Source of the DNA: Opitutaceae bacterium
GTDB lineage: Bacteria > Verrucomicrobiota > Verrucomicrobiia > Opitutales > Opitutaceae
Direction: 5' to 3'
Length of the DNA stretch: 64,000 bases
Assembly (NCBI GenBank): GCA_005799525.1
Contig: SYGN01000290.1
Span: 1-64,000, forward strand
Every line of letters starts with the position of its first letter. The stretch's first letter is position 1. The notes beneath the pieces are model-generated. The model saw nothing but the letters and a program-made list of their open reading frames with translations. It searched no databases and had not been told where the DNA came from. This document shows positions 14,864 to 23,849 of this stretch, in pieces. The position numbers and the translations under genes are program-made.

Positions 14864-17388
14864 TGCGCGCTGCGACCGACTCGTCCCGCTGCGGCTCGCT
14901 CGCATGGAGCCGCGGCGCCCTCGCTGTGGCGCTGGCCGCGGCGGCTGTTTTCACCACCGCGCGCACGACCGCCGGGGAGCCACCGGCTGGCATCGCGATC
15001 CAGCAGGATCTCCGCAGCTTCGGGACCTACGCCACGGTGCTCCACGTTGCCGCCCACCCTGACGATGAAAACCGCGGCCTCCTCGCGTATCTCTCGCGTA
15101 TCCGTGGCTTCCGCACGGGCTATCTGTCGGTCACACGCGGCGACGGGGGACAGAACGAGATCGGCCCCGAGTTTGGTGAAAAGCTCGGCCTCGCCCGCAC
15201 GCAGGAACTGCTCGCCGGCCGGGCGATTGATGGGGTGCGGCAATTTTTCACGCGCGCCCTCGATTTCGGTTACTCGAAGAGCATCACCGAAACGCTCTCG
15301 GTTTGGGATCGTCAGCAAGTCCTCGGCGACGTGGTGCGCGTCATCCGGACTTTCCGCCCCGACGTGATCATCACCCGTTTTTCCCCTCAGGCGCAGGCCG
15401 GCAATCACGGTCACCACAACGCGTCCGCGCTGCTCGCGCTCGAGGCCTTCAAGATCTCGGGTGATCCTCAGGCATTTCCGGAGCAGATCGCCGAAGGTCT
15501 CACGCCTTGGCAGCCGACCCGGATTCTGCAAAACGGCGGCGGCGGATTCAGCATCGCAGCCGGTGGCACTGATCCGGTGACTCGCGACAGTGTTCAAACG
15601 ATCGCGGCGCAGACCAGCGCCCAACACAAGACCCAGTTCGGACCGGGCGGCGGCGGCCGGGGTGGTCGCGGCGGCGCGAGTGGGGACGAGCGCACGGAAA
15701 CATTTTCACTCCTCGCCGGCGCCCCCGCCAAGGCGGATATCATGGAGGGCCTCGACCTCACCTGGGCCCGCGTGCCGGGTGGTGCCGAGCTTGGCCGTCT
15801 GGCGGCTGCCGCTCTCGCAAGTTTCAAGCCCGGCGACCCGGCCGCGAGCGTGCCCTCCCTCCTCGCGCTGCGCGCGCAGCTCGCGAAACTCCCTGCTGAT
15901 TCCCTCGTCGACGACAAGCGCCAGCAACTTGATCGCATCCTCCAAGACTGTCTCGGAATCACCGTTGCAACGACCGCGCCTGCCGCCGAAGTCGTGCCCG
16001 GCGAGAAACTCACTCTCGCGGCCAGTGTCGTCGTGCGCTCCAAATTTCCGGTGCGCTGGACCTCGACCCACGTCAGCTACCCAGGTGGGGGCCTTTCAGT
16101 CGATGGATTTGAATCTAGCCGCATGTCGACCGAATTGGTCCTCGACCTTCCGGCCAACGTCCCGGTGTCGCATCCGTATTGGCTCCGGGAGGAGGCCACG
16201 GCCGGGATGTTTCGCGTCGCTGATCCGAAACTCATCGGCCAGCCGGAAAACTCGCCGCCCTTCATGGTCGATTGCACGTTCGACGTGGGAGACCAAAAAC
16301 TGGTCGTGAGCAGCGAGCCGCTGGCACCGACGAAGCCGGGCAAGCCCGGCCGCCGTCTCGTCGTGATTTCGCCCATCTCCCTGCGTTTCAGTTCCGGCGT
16401 CGCCCTCTTCACCCCCGGCGAGCGAAAGAAAATCGAAGTCGAGGTCACCGCCGCTCGTGCGGGCGAACGCGGCTCACTGCGTCTCGAAACCCCGGCCGGC
16501 TGGACCGTTTCCCCCTCGAGTCAGCCCTTCCAGCTCGGCAAGAACGGTGAGCAAACACGCCTCGCGTTTACCGTCACCGCCCCGGAGAAATCGGCGGCCG
16601 GCACCGTGCTCGCCGTCGCCGAAGTCGGTGGCGTGAAGTTCAGCCACCAACGCACCGAGATTCGCTATGACCATATTCCGCTGCAAATCCTGCAAGCGCC
16701 GGCGCGGCTCAAAGTCGCGGCCTTCGACTACGCGACCCGCGGCAAAAACGTCGGCTACCTGCCCGGTGCCGGCGACGACACCGTTGAGGCGCTCTCACAG
16801 CTCGGCTATGGGGTGACCATGCTCACCGGTCTCGGTCTCACCGCCGAAAAACTCCGCGGCCTCGATGCCGTTGTCATTGGCGTGCGCGCCTTCAATGAGC
16901 GCTCCGACCTCGCCGCCAATTTCCCCGGGCTCCTCGCCTACGTCGAAGCCGGTGGCACGGTCATCGCGCAATACAACCGGCCCAACGGGCTCAAGGCCCA
17001 GCAACTCGGACCCTACGCACTCTCGATTGCGGAGAGTGCCCGGAGTGCGCCCAAATGGCGTGTCACCGAGGAAAATGCCCCCGTACTATTCCTCGCGCCC
17101 GACCACGCCGCACTGACGCGTCCGAATCGCCTCGGGCCGGCGGATTTCGTGGGCTGGGTGCAGGAGCGCGGCGCGTATTTCCCGAACAGCTGGGACGAGA
17201 AACATTACACACCGGTGCTCACGATGAACGATACCGACGAGCGGCCGTTGACGGGTAGCCTGCTCATTGCGAAACACGGCAAGGGATATTACGTTTACAC
17301 CGGTCTGGCGTTTTTCCGCCAGCTGCCCGCGGGCGTTCCCGGCGGCTACCGACTTTTCGCCAACCTGCTTGCGCTCGGCCGAGAATGA
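14863..17388 (+). CDS. Large secreted PIG-L/LmbE-family deacetylase
   Basis: An 841-residue protein with an N-terminal signal sequence and the LmbE zinc motif AAHPDDE (63-69), followed by a later histidine pair in AGNHGHHNAS. The first 280 residues are the deacetylase; a beta-rich middle and a C-terminal Rossmann-like domain resembling glutamine amidotransferase/ThuA folds (from about 620) follow. The family removes N-acetyl groups from GlcNAc-type substrates. The export signal separates it from the cytoplasmic bacillithiol deacetylase BshB1 encoded downstream. GTG at 14860 is an alternative start. It overlaps DUF2911 upstream and the small membrane protein downstream, so it sits in a tight operon ending with a solute symporter, suggesting uptake of released sugars. 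Confidence 0.85.
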   Translation: MRAATDSSRCGSLAWSRGALAVALAAAAVFTTARTTAGEPPAGIAIQQDLRSFGTYATVLHVAAHPDDENRGLLAYLSRIRGFRTGYLSVTRGDGGQNEIGPEFGEKLGLARTQELLAGRAIDGVRQFFTRALDFGYSKSITETLSVWDRQQVLGDVVRVIRTFRPDVIITRFSPQAQAGNHGHHNASALLALEAFKISGDPQAFPEQIAEGLTPWQPTRILQNGGGGFSIAAGGTDPVTRDSVQTIAAQTSAQHKTQFGPGGGGRGGRGGASGDERTETFSLLAGAPAKADIMEGLDLTWARVPGGAELGRLAAAALASFKPGDPAASVPSLLALRAQLAKLPADSLVDDKRQQLDRILQDCLGITVATTAPAAEVVPGEKLTLAASVVVRSKFPVRWTSTHVSYPGGGLSVDGFESSRMSTELVLDLPANVPVSHPYWLREEATAGMFRVADPKLIGQPENSPPFMVDCTFDVGDQKLVVSSEPLAPTKPGKPGRRLVVISPISLRFSSGVALFTPGERKKIEVEVTAARAGERGSLRLETPAGWTVSPSSQPFQLGKNGEQTRLAFTVTAPEKSAAGTVLAVAEVGGVKFSHQRTEIRYDHIPLQILQAPARLKVAAFDYATRGKNVGYLPGAGDDTVEALSQLGYGVTMLTGLGLTAEKLRGLDAVVIGVRAFNERSDLAANFPGLLAYVEAGGTVIAQYNRPNGLKAQQLGPYALSIAESARSAPKWRVTEENAPVLFLAPDHAALTRPNRLGPADFVGWVQERGAYFPNSWDEKHYTPVLTMNDTDERPLTGSLLIAKHGKGYYVYTGLAFFRQLPAGVPGGYRLFANLLALGRE

Positions 17389-17600
17389 AACCTCACGACG
17401 ATCATGCTGAAAAAGTCGGGCGGGCTGCCGTCCGCCCCGCGCCCGCGGAAGGCGGACTGAAGACCGCCCTACCCGAAGCGTCCGACGAGGCTCCCGATGT
17501 GCCCGGCTTCCGCACGTGGGGTGGCGTATATTGGTTCGCGTTCGCCTGCTTCCTCGGGGTCGTGGGTGCGCTGACACTTTTCACCCGCGCCTTCGCATGA
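17385..17600 (+). CDS. Small single-pass membrane protein before the SSS symporter
   Basis: Seventy-one residues: a polar, proline-rich N-terminal half and one membrane segment (VYWFAFACFLGVVGALTLF, 48-66). It overlaps both neighbours by ATGA tetranucleotides, the best evidence that it is translated. Position suggests an accessory subunit of the symporter, as small membrane partners are found with some transporters; this is inference. I do not recognise a named family. Confidence 0.7.
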   Translation: MKPHDDHAEKVGRAAVRPAPAEGGLKTALPEASDEAPDVPGFRTWGGVYWFAFACFLGVVGALTLFTRAFA

Positions 17601-19324
17601 ACGCCATCGACTGGCTCGTGCTCCTCGGGACCATCCTCGGCATCGTGGCCTACGGCACGTGGCGTACGCGGCATACCGATAACCTCAGTACCTATCTGAA
17701 GGGCAATAGCACGACGAAGTGGGGCACGATCGGCCTCTCCGTCATGGCGACCCAAGCGAGCACCATCACCTACCTCTCCTTACCCGGCGTCGCCTCCGAA
17801 AACGGCATCGCCTTCATCCAGAATTATTTTGGCCTGCCGCTCGCCCTCATCGTCGTGTGTGCCGTCTTTCTCCCGATCTATCGGAAGCTCGGGGTGTATA
17901 CGGCCTACGAATACCTCGGCCAACGTTTCGACCAAAAGACCCGCCTCCTCGGTGCGGGTCTCTTTGTGCTGCAACGCGGTTTGCAGGCGGGCATCACGAT
18001 CTACGCGCCCGCCATCATTCTCGCGACCGTCCTCGGTTGGCGGCTCGACGTCACCATCGTCTGCACGGGCCTGCTGGCCATTATTTACACTGTCACCGGT
18101 GGCAGCGCGGCGGTCCACCTCACGCAGAAATGGCAAATGGCCGTGATCTTCGGCGGCATGGTCACCGCGTTCGTGGTGTTGCTTACGAAGCTTCCTGCGG
18201 ACGCGCTCCACATTGCCGGTGCGATGGGCAAGCTCAACGCCGTCGATTTCACGCCCGATCCCAAGCTCCGCTACACGGTGTGGACCGGTATCCTCGGTGG
18301 CTTTTTCCTCTCGTTGTCCTACTTCGGCACCGACCAATCCCAGGTGCAGCGCTACATTGGTGGTGCGCGCCTGCGCGAGGGTCGCCTCGGTCTGATGTTC
18401 AACGCGGTCCTGAAGATCCCGATGCAGTTCTTCATCGTGATCCTCGGTGCGCTGCTTTTCGTGTTTTACCAGCTCCAGCCCGGCACGCCCGTCCTCTTCA
18501 ACCAAACCGTGTGGCAACAGCAGATCAACGGTCCGCAAGGCGCCGCGTTCCGTGCCATCGAGGAGAAACACGCCGTGCTGCACGCCGACAAACAGACGAA
18601 AATCCGCGCGTGGGTGGCGGCTCACGAGAGCGGCGATGCTCCGGCGGAAGCCGCCGCGCGCGCCGCTCTGACGGCTGCGCAAAAAGCCTCGCTCGCTGTG
18701 CGCAACGAAGCGCGCGACACGTTGCAGGCGGCCGACCCCGCAGCCAAGAAGACGAAGGATTCCGACTACGTCTTCATCTCGTTTATCCTGACGCAGCTCC
18801 CGCACGGCCTGATCGGACTCCTCCTCGCCGTGATGTTTTCCTCCGCGCTCTCGTCGAAAGCCGGCGAACTCAACGCCCTCGGCACGACCTCGACAATCGA
18901 CCTTTGGCGTCATTTTCGCCCGCTCGCCGCGCACGACGAGGTGCGCAACGTCCGCGTCGCCAAGTGGCTCACCGCCCTTTGGGGATTTTTCGCCATCGGC
19001 TTCGCGCTGTTCGTGAGTTTCGCGGAAAATCTCATCGAAGCACTGAACATCGTCGCCTCGATTTTCTATCCGGCGCTGCTCGGTGTATTCGTCGTGGCGT
19101 TCTTCCTAAAACACGTAAAGGGCTCCGCAGTTTTCTGGGCCGCCATCGCTGCGCAGAGTGTGGTCCTGGTGATTTTCTTTTTCGGCAAAGCCTACCCCGC
19201 TTGGGAAATCGGCTATCTGTGGCTCAATCCCATCGGCTGTGCGGCGTGTGTGGTGCTCAGTCTTGGCCTGCAGATCATGATCGATGAGGAGCCCAGAAAT
19301 TTAACCACGGATGAACACGGATAG
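17597..19324 (+). CDS. Sodium:solute symporter (SSS family)
   Basis: A 575-residue transporter with 12-13 membrane segments. SSS features include the N-terminal GTWRTRHTDNLSTYLKG, the VMATQASTITYLSLPG helix and DQSQVQRYIGGARLREGRLG. A polar loop of about 90 residues (around 300-390) is inserted between helices. The substrate cannot be read from sequence; the operon with a secreted deacetylase points to a sugar or amino sugar. Its last eight residues, NLTTDEHG, and the stop are encoded by an interspersed repeat. Confidence 0.9.
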   Translation: MNAIDWLVLLGTILGIVAYGTWRTRHTDNLSTYLKGNSTTKWGTIGLSVMATQASTITYLSLPGVASENGIAFIQNYFGLPLALIVVCAVFLPIYRKLGVYTAYEYLGQRFDQKTRLLGAGLFVLQRGLQAGITIYAPAIILATVLGWRLDVTIVCTGLLAIIYTVTGGSAAVHLTQKWQMAVIFGGMVTAFVVLLTKLPADALHIAGAMGKLNAVDFTPDPKLRYTVWTGILGGFFLSLSYFGTDQSQVQRYIGGARLREGRLGLMFNAVLKIPMQFFIVILGALLFVFYQLQPGTPVLFNQTVWQQQINGPQGAAFRAIEEKHAVLHADKQTKIRAWVAAHESGDAPAEAAARAALTAAQKASLAVRNEARDTLQAADPAAKKTKDSDYVFISFILTQLPHGLIGLLLAVMFSSALSSKAGELNALGTTSTIDLWRHFRPLAAHDEVRNVRVAKWLTALWGFFAIGFALFVSFAENLIEALNIVASIFYPALLGVFVVAFFLKHVKGSAVFWAAIAAQSVVLVIFFFGKAYPAWEIGYLWLNPIGCAACVVLSLGLQIMIDEEPRNLTTDEHG

Positions 19325-19412
19325 ACACGGATTCGATTCTGCTGGAAGGAATTTGTTTTTCACGAGATCGCGGTGTTCTAGCCGTGCGCATCCGTGTCCA
19401 TCTGTGGTTAAA
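19301..19412. repeat. Interspersed TTAACCACGGATG...CACGGAT inverted repeat
   Basis: The left arm (19301-19332) reads TTAACCACGGATGAACACGG and onward; the right arm (19389-19412) is its imperfect complement, ATCCGTGTCCATCTGTGGTT. It spans the end of the symporter gene and the gap before the BshC-like gene. A related half-copy at 38541-38560 contains the start codon of the TPR gene. Confidence 0.8.
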
Positions 19413-19426
19413 AATCATTATCACGC

Positions 19427-20206
19427 ATGAGTGCCGCGCCCGTCCTCTGCTTCGGCCAGCAGCCTTGTGGATTTTTCCCGCGACGCTTTCTCTATGCGAA
19501 ATTCGTGACCGCGCGGAAACTCCAGGCTAAGCTGGGTGGCGAAATCGTTTTCTTCTGTCACGACAGCGACCACGATCCGCGGGAAACCCAGACTACGCTG
19601 CGCCATCGCAAGACGGATGTGCCGCTCGCGATGAACTTCGCGTTTGAGCACAAGCTGCAGCGGAAATTTTCTCCGCTGCACCTCAAGCGCATTCCCGCCG
19701 GTTGGCGTGAGAATACCGCCCGCCAACTCGGTGCCTACGTCGCGCCGCCCTTGGTTGAAGCGTTCAAGACGAATCCCGCCACGACTGCGGGGGACTTCTG
19801 CCTCGAGATGTATCGCCGCATGGGACTGCTCGAAGGCATTCGGGTCGTGCGTTCGAGCGACCCCGCGGTGCGCATGACGGCGTGCGCTATCACCGAGTGT
19901 TTCGTGGATGTACCGCATCAGGGTGAAATCGTCCGCGCGCGGCTGCTCGACGGCGCGTTGAAGCTCCACGAAGGTGGCGATGCCTACACGACGCTTCCGT
20001 GGGTGCCGTTTACGAAGGCGCAGGTGAGCCCCACGCGCGATTCGCGCCTCGGCTGGATGCAGTCGGTGATCCACTGCACCCACTACATTGCCGGAATGGG
20101 CGAACAGGCTTACTTGAACAAAGCGGATTCACCGGACATTACGTTCGTCCCCCGCGACCCCATTGACCGCTCCGATGAAGCCTACGCCGAAATCTCCTCC
20201 CTCTGA
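19427..20206 (+). CDS. BshC-like protein, half-length (putative cysteine ligase of bacillithiol synthesis)
   Basis: A 259-residue protein directly upstream of bshB1 and bshA. Its N-terminus, VLCFGQQPCGFFPRRFLYAK (6-25), resembles the GQQxGLFTGPLYTIYK start of BshC, and FCHDSDHDPRET (43-54) falls where BshC has its EDHD-type nucleotide-binding motif. BshC adds cysteine to glucosaminyl-malate in the last step of bacillithiol synthesis. Standard BshC is about 540 residues; this protein ends where the Rossmann core would and lacks the coiled-coil and C-terminal part. Its 3' end overlaps bshB1 by 32 bases. Either it is a minimal BshC, or a relative with another job in the same pathway. The motif resemblance is from memory, not alignment. 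Confidence 0.6.
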   Translation: MSAAPVLCFGQQPCGFFPRRFLYAKFVTARKLQAKLGGEIVFFCHDSDHDPRETQTTLRHRKTDVPLAMNFAFEHKLQRKFSPLHLKRIPAGWRENTARQLGAYVAPPLVEAFKTNPATTAGDFCLEMYRRMGLLEGIRVVRSSDPAVRMTACAITECFVDVPHQGEIVRARLLDGALKLHEGGDAYTTLPWVPFTKAQVSPTRDSRLGWMQSVIHCTHYIAGMGEQAYLNKADSPDITFVPRDPIDRSDEAYAEISSL

Positions 20207-20915
20207 CAGTCCCCTCCTCCTCGCCTTTGGCGCGCATCCCGACGACCTCGAATTTGGTTGTGGTGGGGTGATCGCCCGCGAGACGCAGGCAGGGCACGCC
20301 GCGCACTTTATTGTCTGCTCACGTGGTGAAGCGGGGACGCATGGCACCCCGGCGCAACGCACGGCCGAGGCGAAAAAATCGGCCGCGCTCCTCGGTGCCA
20401 CGCTTGAGTTCGTCGAACTGGGCGGCGATGCGCACATGGAGTATCGGCTCGCCCATGTGCTGACATTTGCCGCGATCATTCGCCGGGTGCGGCCGCGTAT
20501 GGTGCTGGCACCGACGATCGTTGAAAACCAACACCCCGACCACGTCGTCGTCGGCCGCATGGTGCGGGACGCCGCGCGTCTCGCCCGCTATGGCGGCGTC
20601 GCGGAGGTCATTAAGATCAAGCCGCACGCCATCGAGCAGTTGATGTTTTACGCGGTGACGGTCGAAGCCGAACCCGCCGATCGTTCGGCGATGTTGATGG
20701 ATGTATCCGACCCCGACGTGATCGCGGCCTGGACGGCGTCGATGGACGCCCACGCCTCGCAGGCGAAGACGCGGCGCTACGTCGGCTTGCACCTTGCGCG
20801 CGCCAAGATGCATGGCGTGCGTGGCGGTGCCGGCCACGCGATCCAGCTTTTCCCTAACGACCCGCTCGTGTGCAGTTCGCTCGCGTCGCTCGGTCGCGGG
20901 GCGCGGCAATTCTGA
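20175..20915 (+). CDS. bshB1: Bacillithiol biosynthesis deacetylase BshB1
   Basis: A 246-residue LmbE/PIG-L enzyme with the zinc motif AFGAHPDDLEFGCGG near residue 18 and QHPDHV later. It removes acetyl from GlcNAc-malate. The strict GAHPDDxEFGCGG form is typical of BshB1, and bshA follows after one base. The start at ATG 20175 is preferred over TTG 20163; it overlaps the 3' end of the BshC-like gene, implying coupling. Cytoplasmic, with no signal peptide. Confidence 0.9.
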   Translation: MKPTPKSPPSDSPLLLAFGAHPDDLEFGCGGVIARETQAGHAAHFIVCSRGEAGTHGTPAQRTAEAKKSAALLGATLEFVELGGDAHMEYRLAHVLTFAAIIRRVRPRMVLAPTIVENQHPDHVVVGRMVRDAARLARYGGVAEVIKIKPHAIEQLMFYAVTVEAEPADRSAMLMDVSDPDVIAAWTASMDAHASQAKTRRYVGLHLARAKMHGVRGGAGHAIQLFPNDPLVCSSLASLGRGARQF

Positions 20916-20916
20916 C

Positions 20917-22068
20917 ATGGCCGCCCACCGCCCGCTGAAGATCGGCATCACCTGCTACCCCTCGGTCGGCGGCAGCGGAATCTTGGCCTCGGCCCTCGGT
21001 GTGGAACTTGCGGAGCGCGGCCACGAGGTGCACTTCATCAGTTATGGCCGGCCGTTTCGCCTCCCCGCGAAGGCGCCGCGGTTATTTTTCCATCCGGTCG
21101 TGATCAACGACTACGGCCTCTTCAAATACCCCGACTACACGCTGCCGCTCTCCGTGAAGATGGCCGAGGTCAGCCGCGACTACGGGCTCGACGTATTGCA
21201 CGTCCATTACGCGGTGCCACACGCTACGGCGGCGATCCTCGCGCGCTCGATGCTGCCGGCGGGCAAGAAGCCGCGGGTGGTCACGACCCTCCACGGCACC
21301 GACACCACGCTGCTTGGCCGCGACGCTGGTTACGGTCCGGCGATCAGCCATGCGCTCGCGCAGTCCGACGCGGTGACGACGGTTTCGGAATTTTTGCGCC
21401 GCGAAACCGAGCGACTGCTGAGTGTGAAGCGTCCAATCGACGTCATCCATAATTTCTTCGACCCGAAGAAACCCACGCGTTCGCGCGCCGTCGTGCGGCG
21501 CGAACTTGGGCTCGGCAAAAAGACGATGATCTTGCACGCCTCCAATTTGCGTGCACCCAAACGCATCGATCTGCTGCTGGAGGCAGTCGCGCGGGTGCGT
21601 CCGGCCGAGGCATTCAAGCTGGTGATCCTCGCGGGCGGAGATTTCGCGCCATTCGAAGACGACGTGCGGCGGCTGGGTCTGGGTGACCGGATTGTTTTGC
21701 GGCAAAACGTGGCGGAGATTGAGGACTACTTTCAGGCGGCCGACGTCGGCTTGTTCACGTCGGAGTCGGAGAGTTTTTGCCTGAGTATTTTGGAAGCGAT
21801 GAACTTTGGTTGCCCCAGTGTGGCGACCGCCGTGGGTGGCATTCCCGAAGTCGTCGAGACCGGCAAGTCCGGTCTGCTCGTGCCCTTCGGTGACGCGGAC
21901 GGCCTCGCCCGCGCGCTGGAGTCATTGATCGCCAATCCCGCGCGCCGGCGTGCCATGGGCCAGGCCGCGAAGCAGCGCGCCCGCGCGCTGTTTTCCGCGG
22001 CCAAGATCGTGCCGCGCTACGAAGCGCTCTACCGCCGCGTGTGCTCGGTGCGGGGTTGCTGCGAGTGA
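20917..22068 (+). CDS. bshA: N-acetyl-alpha-D-glucosaminyl L-malate synthase BshA
   Basis: A 383-residue GT4 glycosyltransferase. The start KIGITCYPSVGGSGILASALG and the segment HVHYAVPHATAA are characteristic of BshA, which joins UDP-GlcNAc and L-malate in the first step of bacillithiol synthesis. The donor-site motif ESFCLSILEAMNFGCPSVAT carries the conserved E-x7-E pattern. It starts one base after the bshB1 stop. With bshB1 and the BshC-like gene this makes a compact thiol-synthesis cluster. Confidence 0.92.
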   Translation: MAAHRPLKIGITCYPSVGGSGILASALGVELAERGHEVHFISYGRPFRLPAKAPRLFFHPVVINDYGLFKYPDYTLPLSVKMAEVSRDYGLDVLHVHYAVPHATAAILARSMLPAGKKPRVVTTLHGTDTTLLGRDAGYGPAISHALAQSDAVTTVSEFLRRETERLLSVKRPIDVIHNFFDPKKPTRSRAVVRRELGLGKKTMILHASNLRAPKRIDLLLEAVARVRPAEAFKLVILAGGDFAPFEDDVRRLGLGDRIVLRQNVAEIEDYFQAADVGLFTSESESFCLSILEAMNFGCPSVATAVGGIPEVVETGKSGLLVPFGDADGLARALESLIANPARRRAMGQAAKQRARALFSAAKIVPRYEALYRRVCSVRGCCE

Positions 22069-22190
22069 CGACGAGTGCGGATGGGTGGAGCGCGTTGCCC
22101 CATTCTGCGGTCCGCATCGATTACGATGCGCGCGAGCTCGGAGTGTAGCCGTGCCGGCACGACAGCGACCGGAAGTCGCTCGCGACGTGC

Positions 22191-22224
22191 GAAAACGAAA
22201 AAGGGCCGGTCAGAGACCGGCCCT
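22191..22224 (-). terminator. Rho-independent terminator of the phosphofructokinase gene
   Basis: On the minus strand, arms at 22224-22215 and 22211-22202 form a perfect 10-base stem (AGGGCCGGTC) with a 3-base loop, followed by TTTTCGTTTTC. It begins 30 bases past the pfp stop. Confidence 0.85.
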
Positions 22225-22253
22225 GCTGCAAACCAGAATCAGGTTTGCTTGGC

Positions 22254-23510
22254 TCAGACCTCGTAGGCTGGGAGCACCTTGTCCACCCGTACTTTTTCGA
22301 GGCGGGCGAAGACGGGCACGCCGCCATCGTGAGGCAACACGATTTCACCCTGGATCAGGGGCTGGGCGTAGCGGAGGAACTGGAAGTTCATGCTGGTGCC
22401 GTCCTCATTGATCCACTCGCGGGGGAGTTTCTTGATCGAGTTGGCCACCTCGCTGAGGGGCGTGAGGCCGGTCTCGCAGGAGTAGGCTTCTTTGTCGCCG
22501 CGCAGGAGGGTGACCATCTTGTCGGTCTCACCGGCGATGGCGGCTTCCACGGCGGCTTCGCCGGCCATGAAGGCTTCGTCGGCATCGGTCTTGGAGGCGG
22601 AGTGGGCGGCGCAGCGTTGGAGCAGGCCGGGTTTCGCGACGCGGACCTTGGCGCCCGGGACATTGGCGCCGATGATTTCGGCGAGGGCGTCGCCGGCACC
22701 ACCGAGCTGGGCGTGACCAAAGGCGTCCGTGGCGGCGTTGGCGGCCACGTAGTTGCCGTTCTCATCGACGAGGCCCTCGGCGACGACGATGAGACAGAAC
22801 TTCTCGCGCTTGAGGATGCGCTTTACGTCTTCGATGCACTTGGCCTGATCGAACGGGATCTCGGGAAGGTAGATGAGGTGGGGCGGATCTTGCGGGTGAT
22901 CCTTACGCTTGGCGAGGGCGGCTCCAGCGGCGATCCAGCCGGCGCTGCGACCCATGACCTCGATGATGGAGACGAGGTCGCCCTGACCCATGGCCTCGTT
23001 GTCGGCGGCGACTTCGCGGACGCTGGTGGCGATGTATTTGATGGCGCTGGCGTAGCCGGGGCAGTGGTCGGTGCCGGGCAGGTCGTTATCGATGGTCTTC
23101 GGCACGCCGATCACGCGGAGCTCGTAGCCCTGGGCCTGGGCGAGCTTGGAGATTTTGTCGGCGGTGTCTTGGGAGTCGTTGCCACCGATATAGAAGAAGT
23201 AGCGGATGTTGTGGGCCTTGAAGACCTCGAGGACGCGATCGAAGTCGGCCGGTTTCTTGAGTTTAAAACGGCAGGTGCCGAGGGCGGCGCCGGGCGTGTA
23301 TTTGAGCGCGCGGATTTGCTGTTGAGACTCCGCAGCGAGATCGATCAGGTCCTCTTGGAGGATGCCGAGCACGCCGTTGAGCGTGCCGTAGATCTCTTCG
23401 ATGCATTCATGGTTCAACGCTTCCGCGATGAGGCCCGCGACGCTGGCGTTGATAACAGAGGTGGGGCCGCCGGACTGGCCTACCAAGACATTTCCTACGA
23501 GTTCAGCCAT
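22254..23510 (-). CDS. pfp: Pyrophosphate-dependent 6-phosphofructokinase
   Basis: A 418-residue phosphofructokinase. The motif GGNDS (109-113) puts Asp112 where ATP-using enzymes have glycine, and PKTIDND (137-143) puts Lys138 where they have glycine; both are accepted marks of PPi use. MGRSAGWIA and the catalytic TIDND are kept. It phosphorylates fructose 6-phosphate reversibly with pyrophosphate in glycolysis/gluconeogenesis. ATG 23510 (MAELVGN) is chosen because the nucleotide loop GQSGGPT follows directly, as in the family. Monocistronic, with its own terminator. Confidence 0.9.
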   Translation of the reverse strand: MAELVGNVLVGQSGGPTSVINASVAGLIAEALNHECIEEIYGTLNGVLGILQEDLIDLAAESQQQIRALKYTPGAALGTCRFKLKKPADFDRVLEVFKAHNIRYFFYIGGNDSQDTADKISKLAQAQGYELRVIGVPKTIDNDLPGTDHCPGYASAIKYIATSVREVAADNEAMGQGDLVSIIEVMGRSAGWIAAGAALAKRKDHPQDPPHLIYLPEIPFDQAKCIEDVKRILKREKFCLIVVAEGLVDENGNYVAANAATDAFGHAQLGGAGDALAEIIGANVPGAKVRVAKPGLLQRCAAHSASKTDADEAFMAGEAAVEAAIAGETDKMVTLLRGDKEAYSCETGLTPLSEVANSIKKLPREWINEDGTSMNFQFLRYAQPLIQGEIVLPHDGGVPVFARLEKVRVDKVLPAYEV

Positions 23511-23706
23511 GACAGTTATTGATAAAGGATTAAAGAGAACGTGAGCGGCCAAGAAAGCGTGGCGGCTCGGGGGGATGCAAACTCAAATTTCCCGATGACG
23601 GGAACCGGACGGATTTTAGGACCGTGAGGGCCACCGGTGGACGCGGCGTCTTTTAGCGGGAAAAAAATGCGGGCACCGGGGACGTGCCGGCGCACCGCTG
23701 GATGGG

Positions 23707-23849
23707 CTAAGCCGTGGCGATGCCGTTGAGGGCTAAGCGTTGAGTGCTGAGAGATCGCTCATCAGAGCGGAAATGCGCGCGACCACGCGTGGATGCCCCA
23801 TTCACCGTGGGTAGTGCTCTCTGCTCTCGACGGAGTCTCTGCGGCTTAG
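23707..23849. repeat. About 145-bp interspersed palindromic element, copy 1 (downstream of purB)
   Basis: Bounded by CTAAGCCG and CGGCTTAG inverted ends, with internal GTTGAG-type repeats facing a complementary CTCTCGAC arm. It shares a 24-base identical core (23771-23794) and the overall layout with copy 2 at 43857-44006. The purB stop codon (23846-23848) lies within the right end. The rest of the 335-base gap 23511-23845 shows no gene. Confidence 0.85.
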
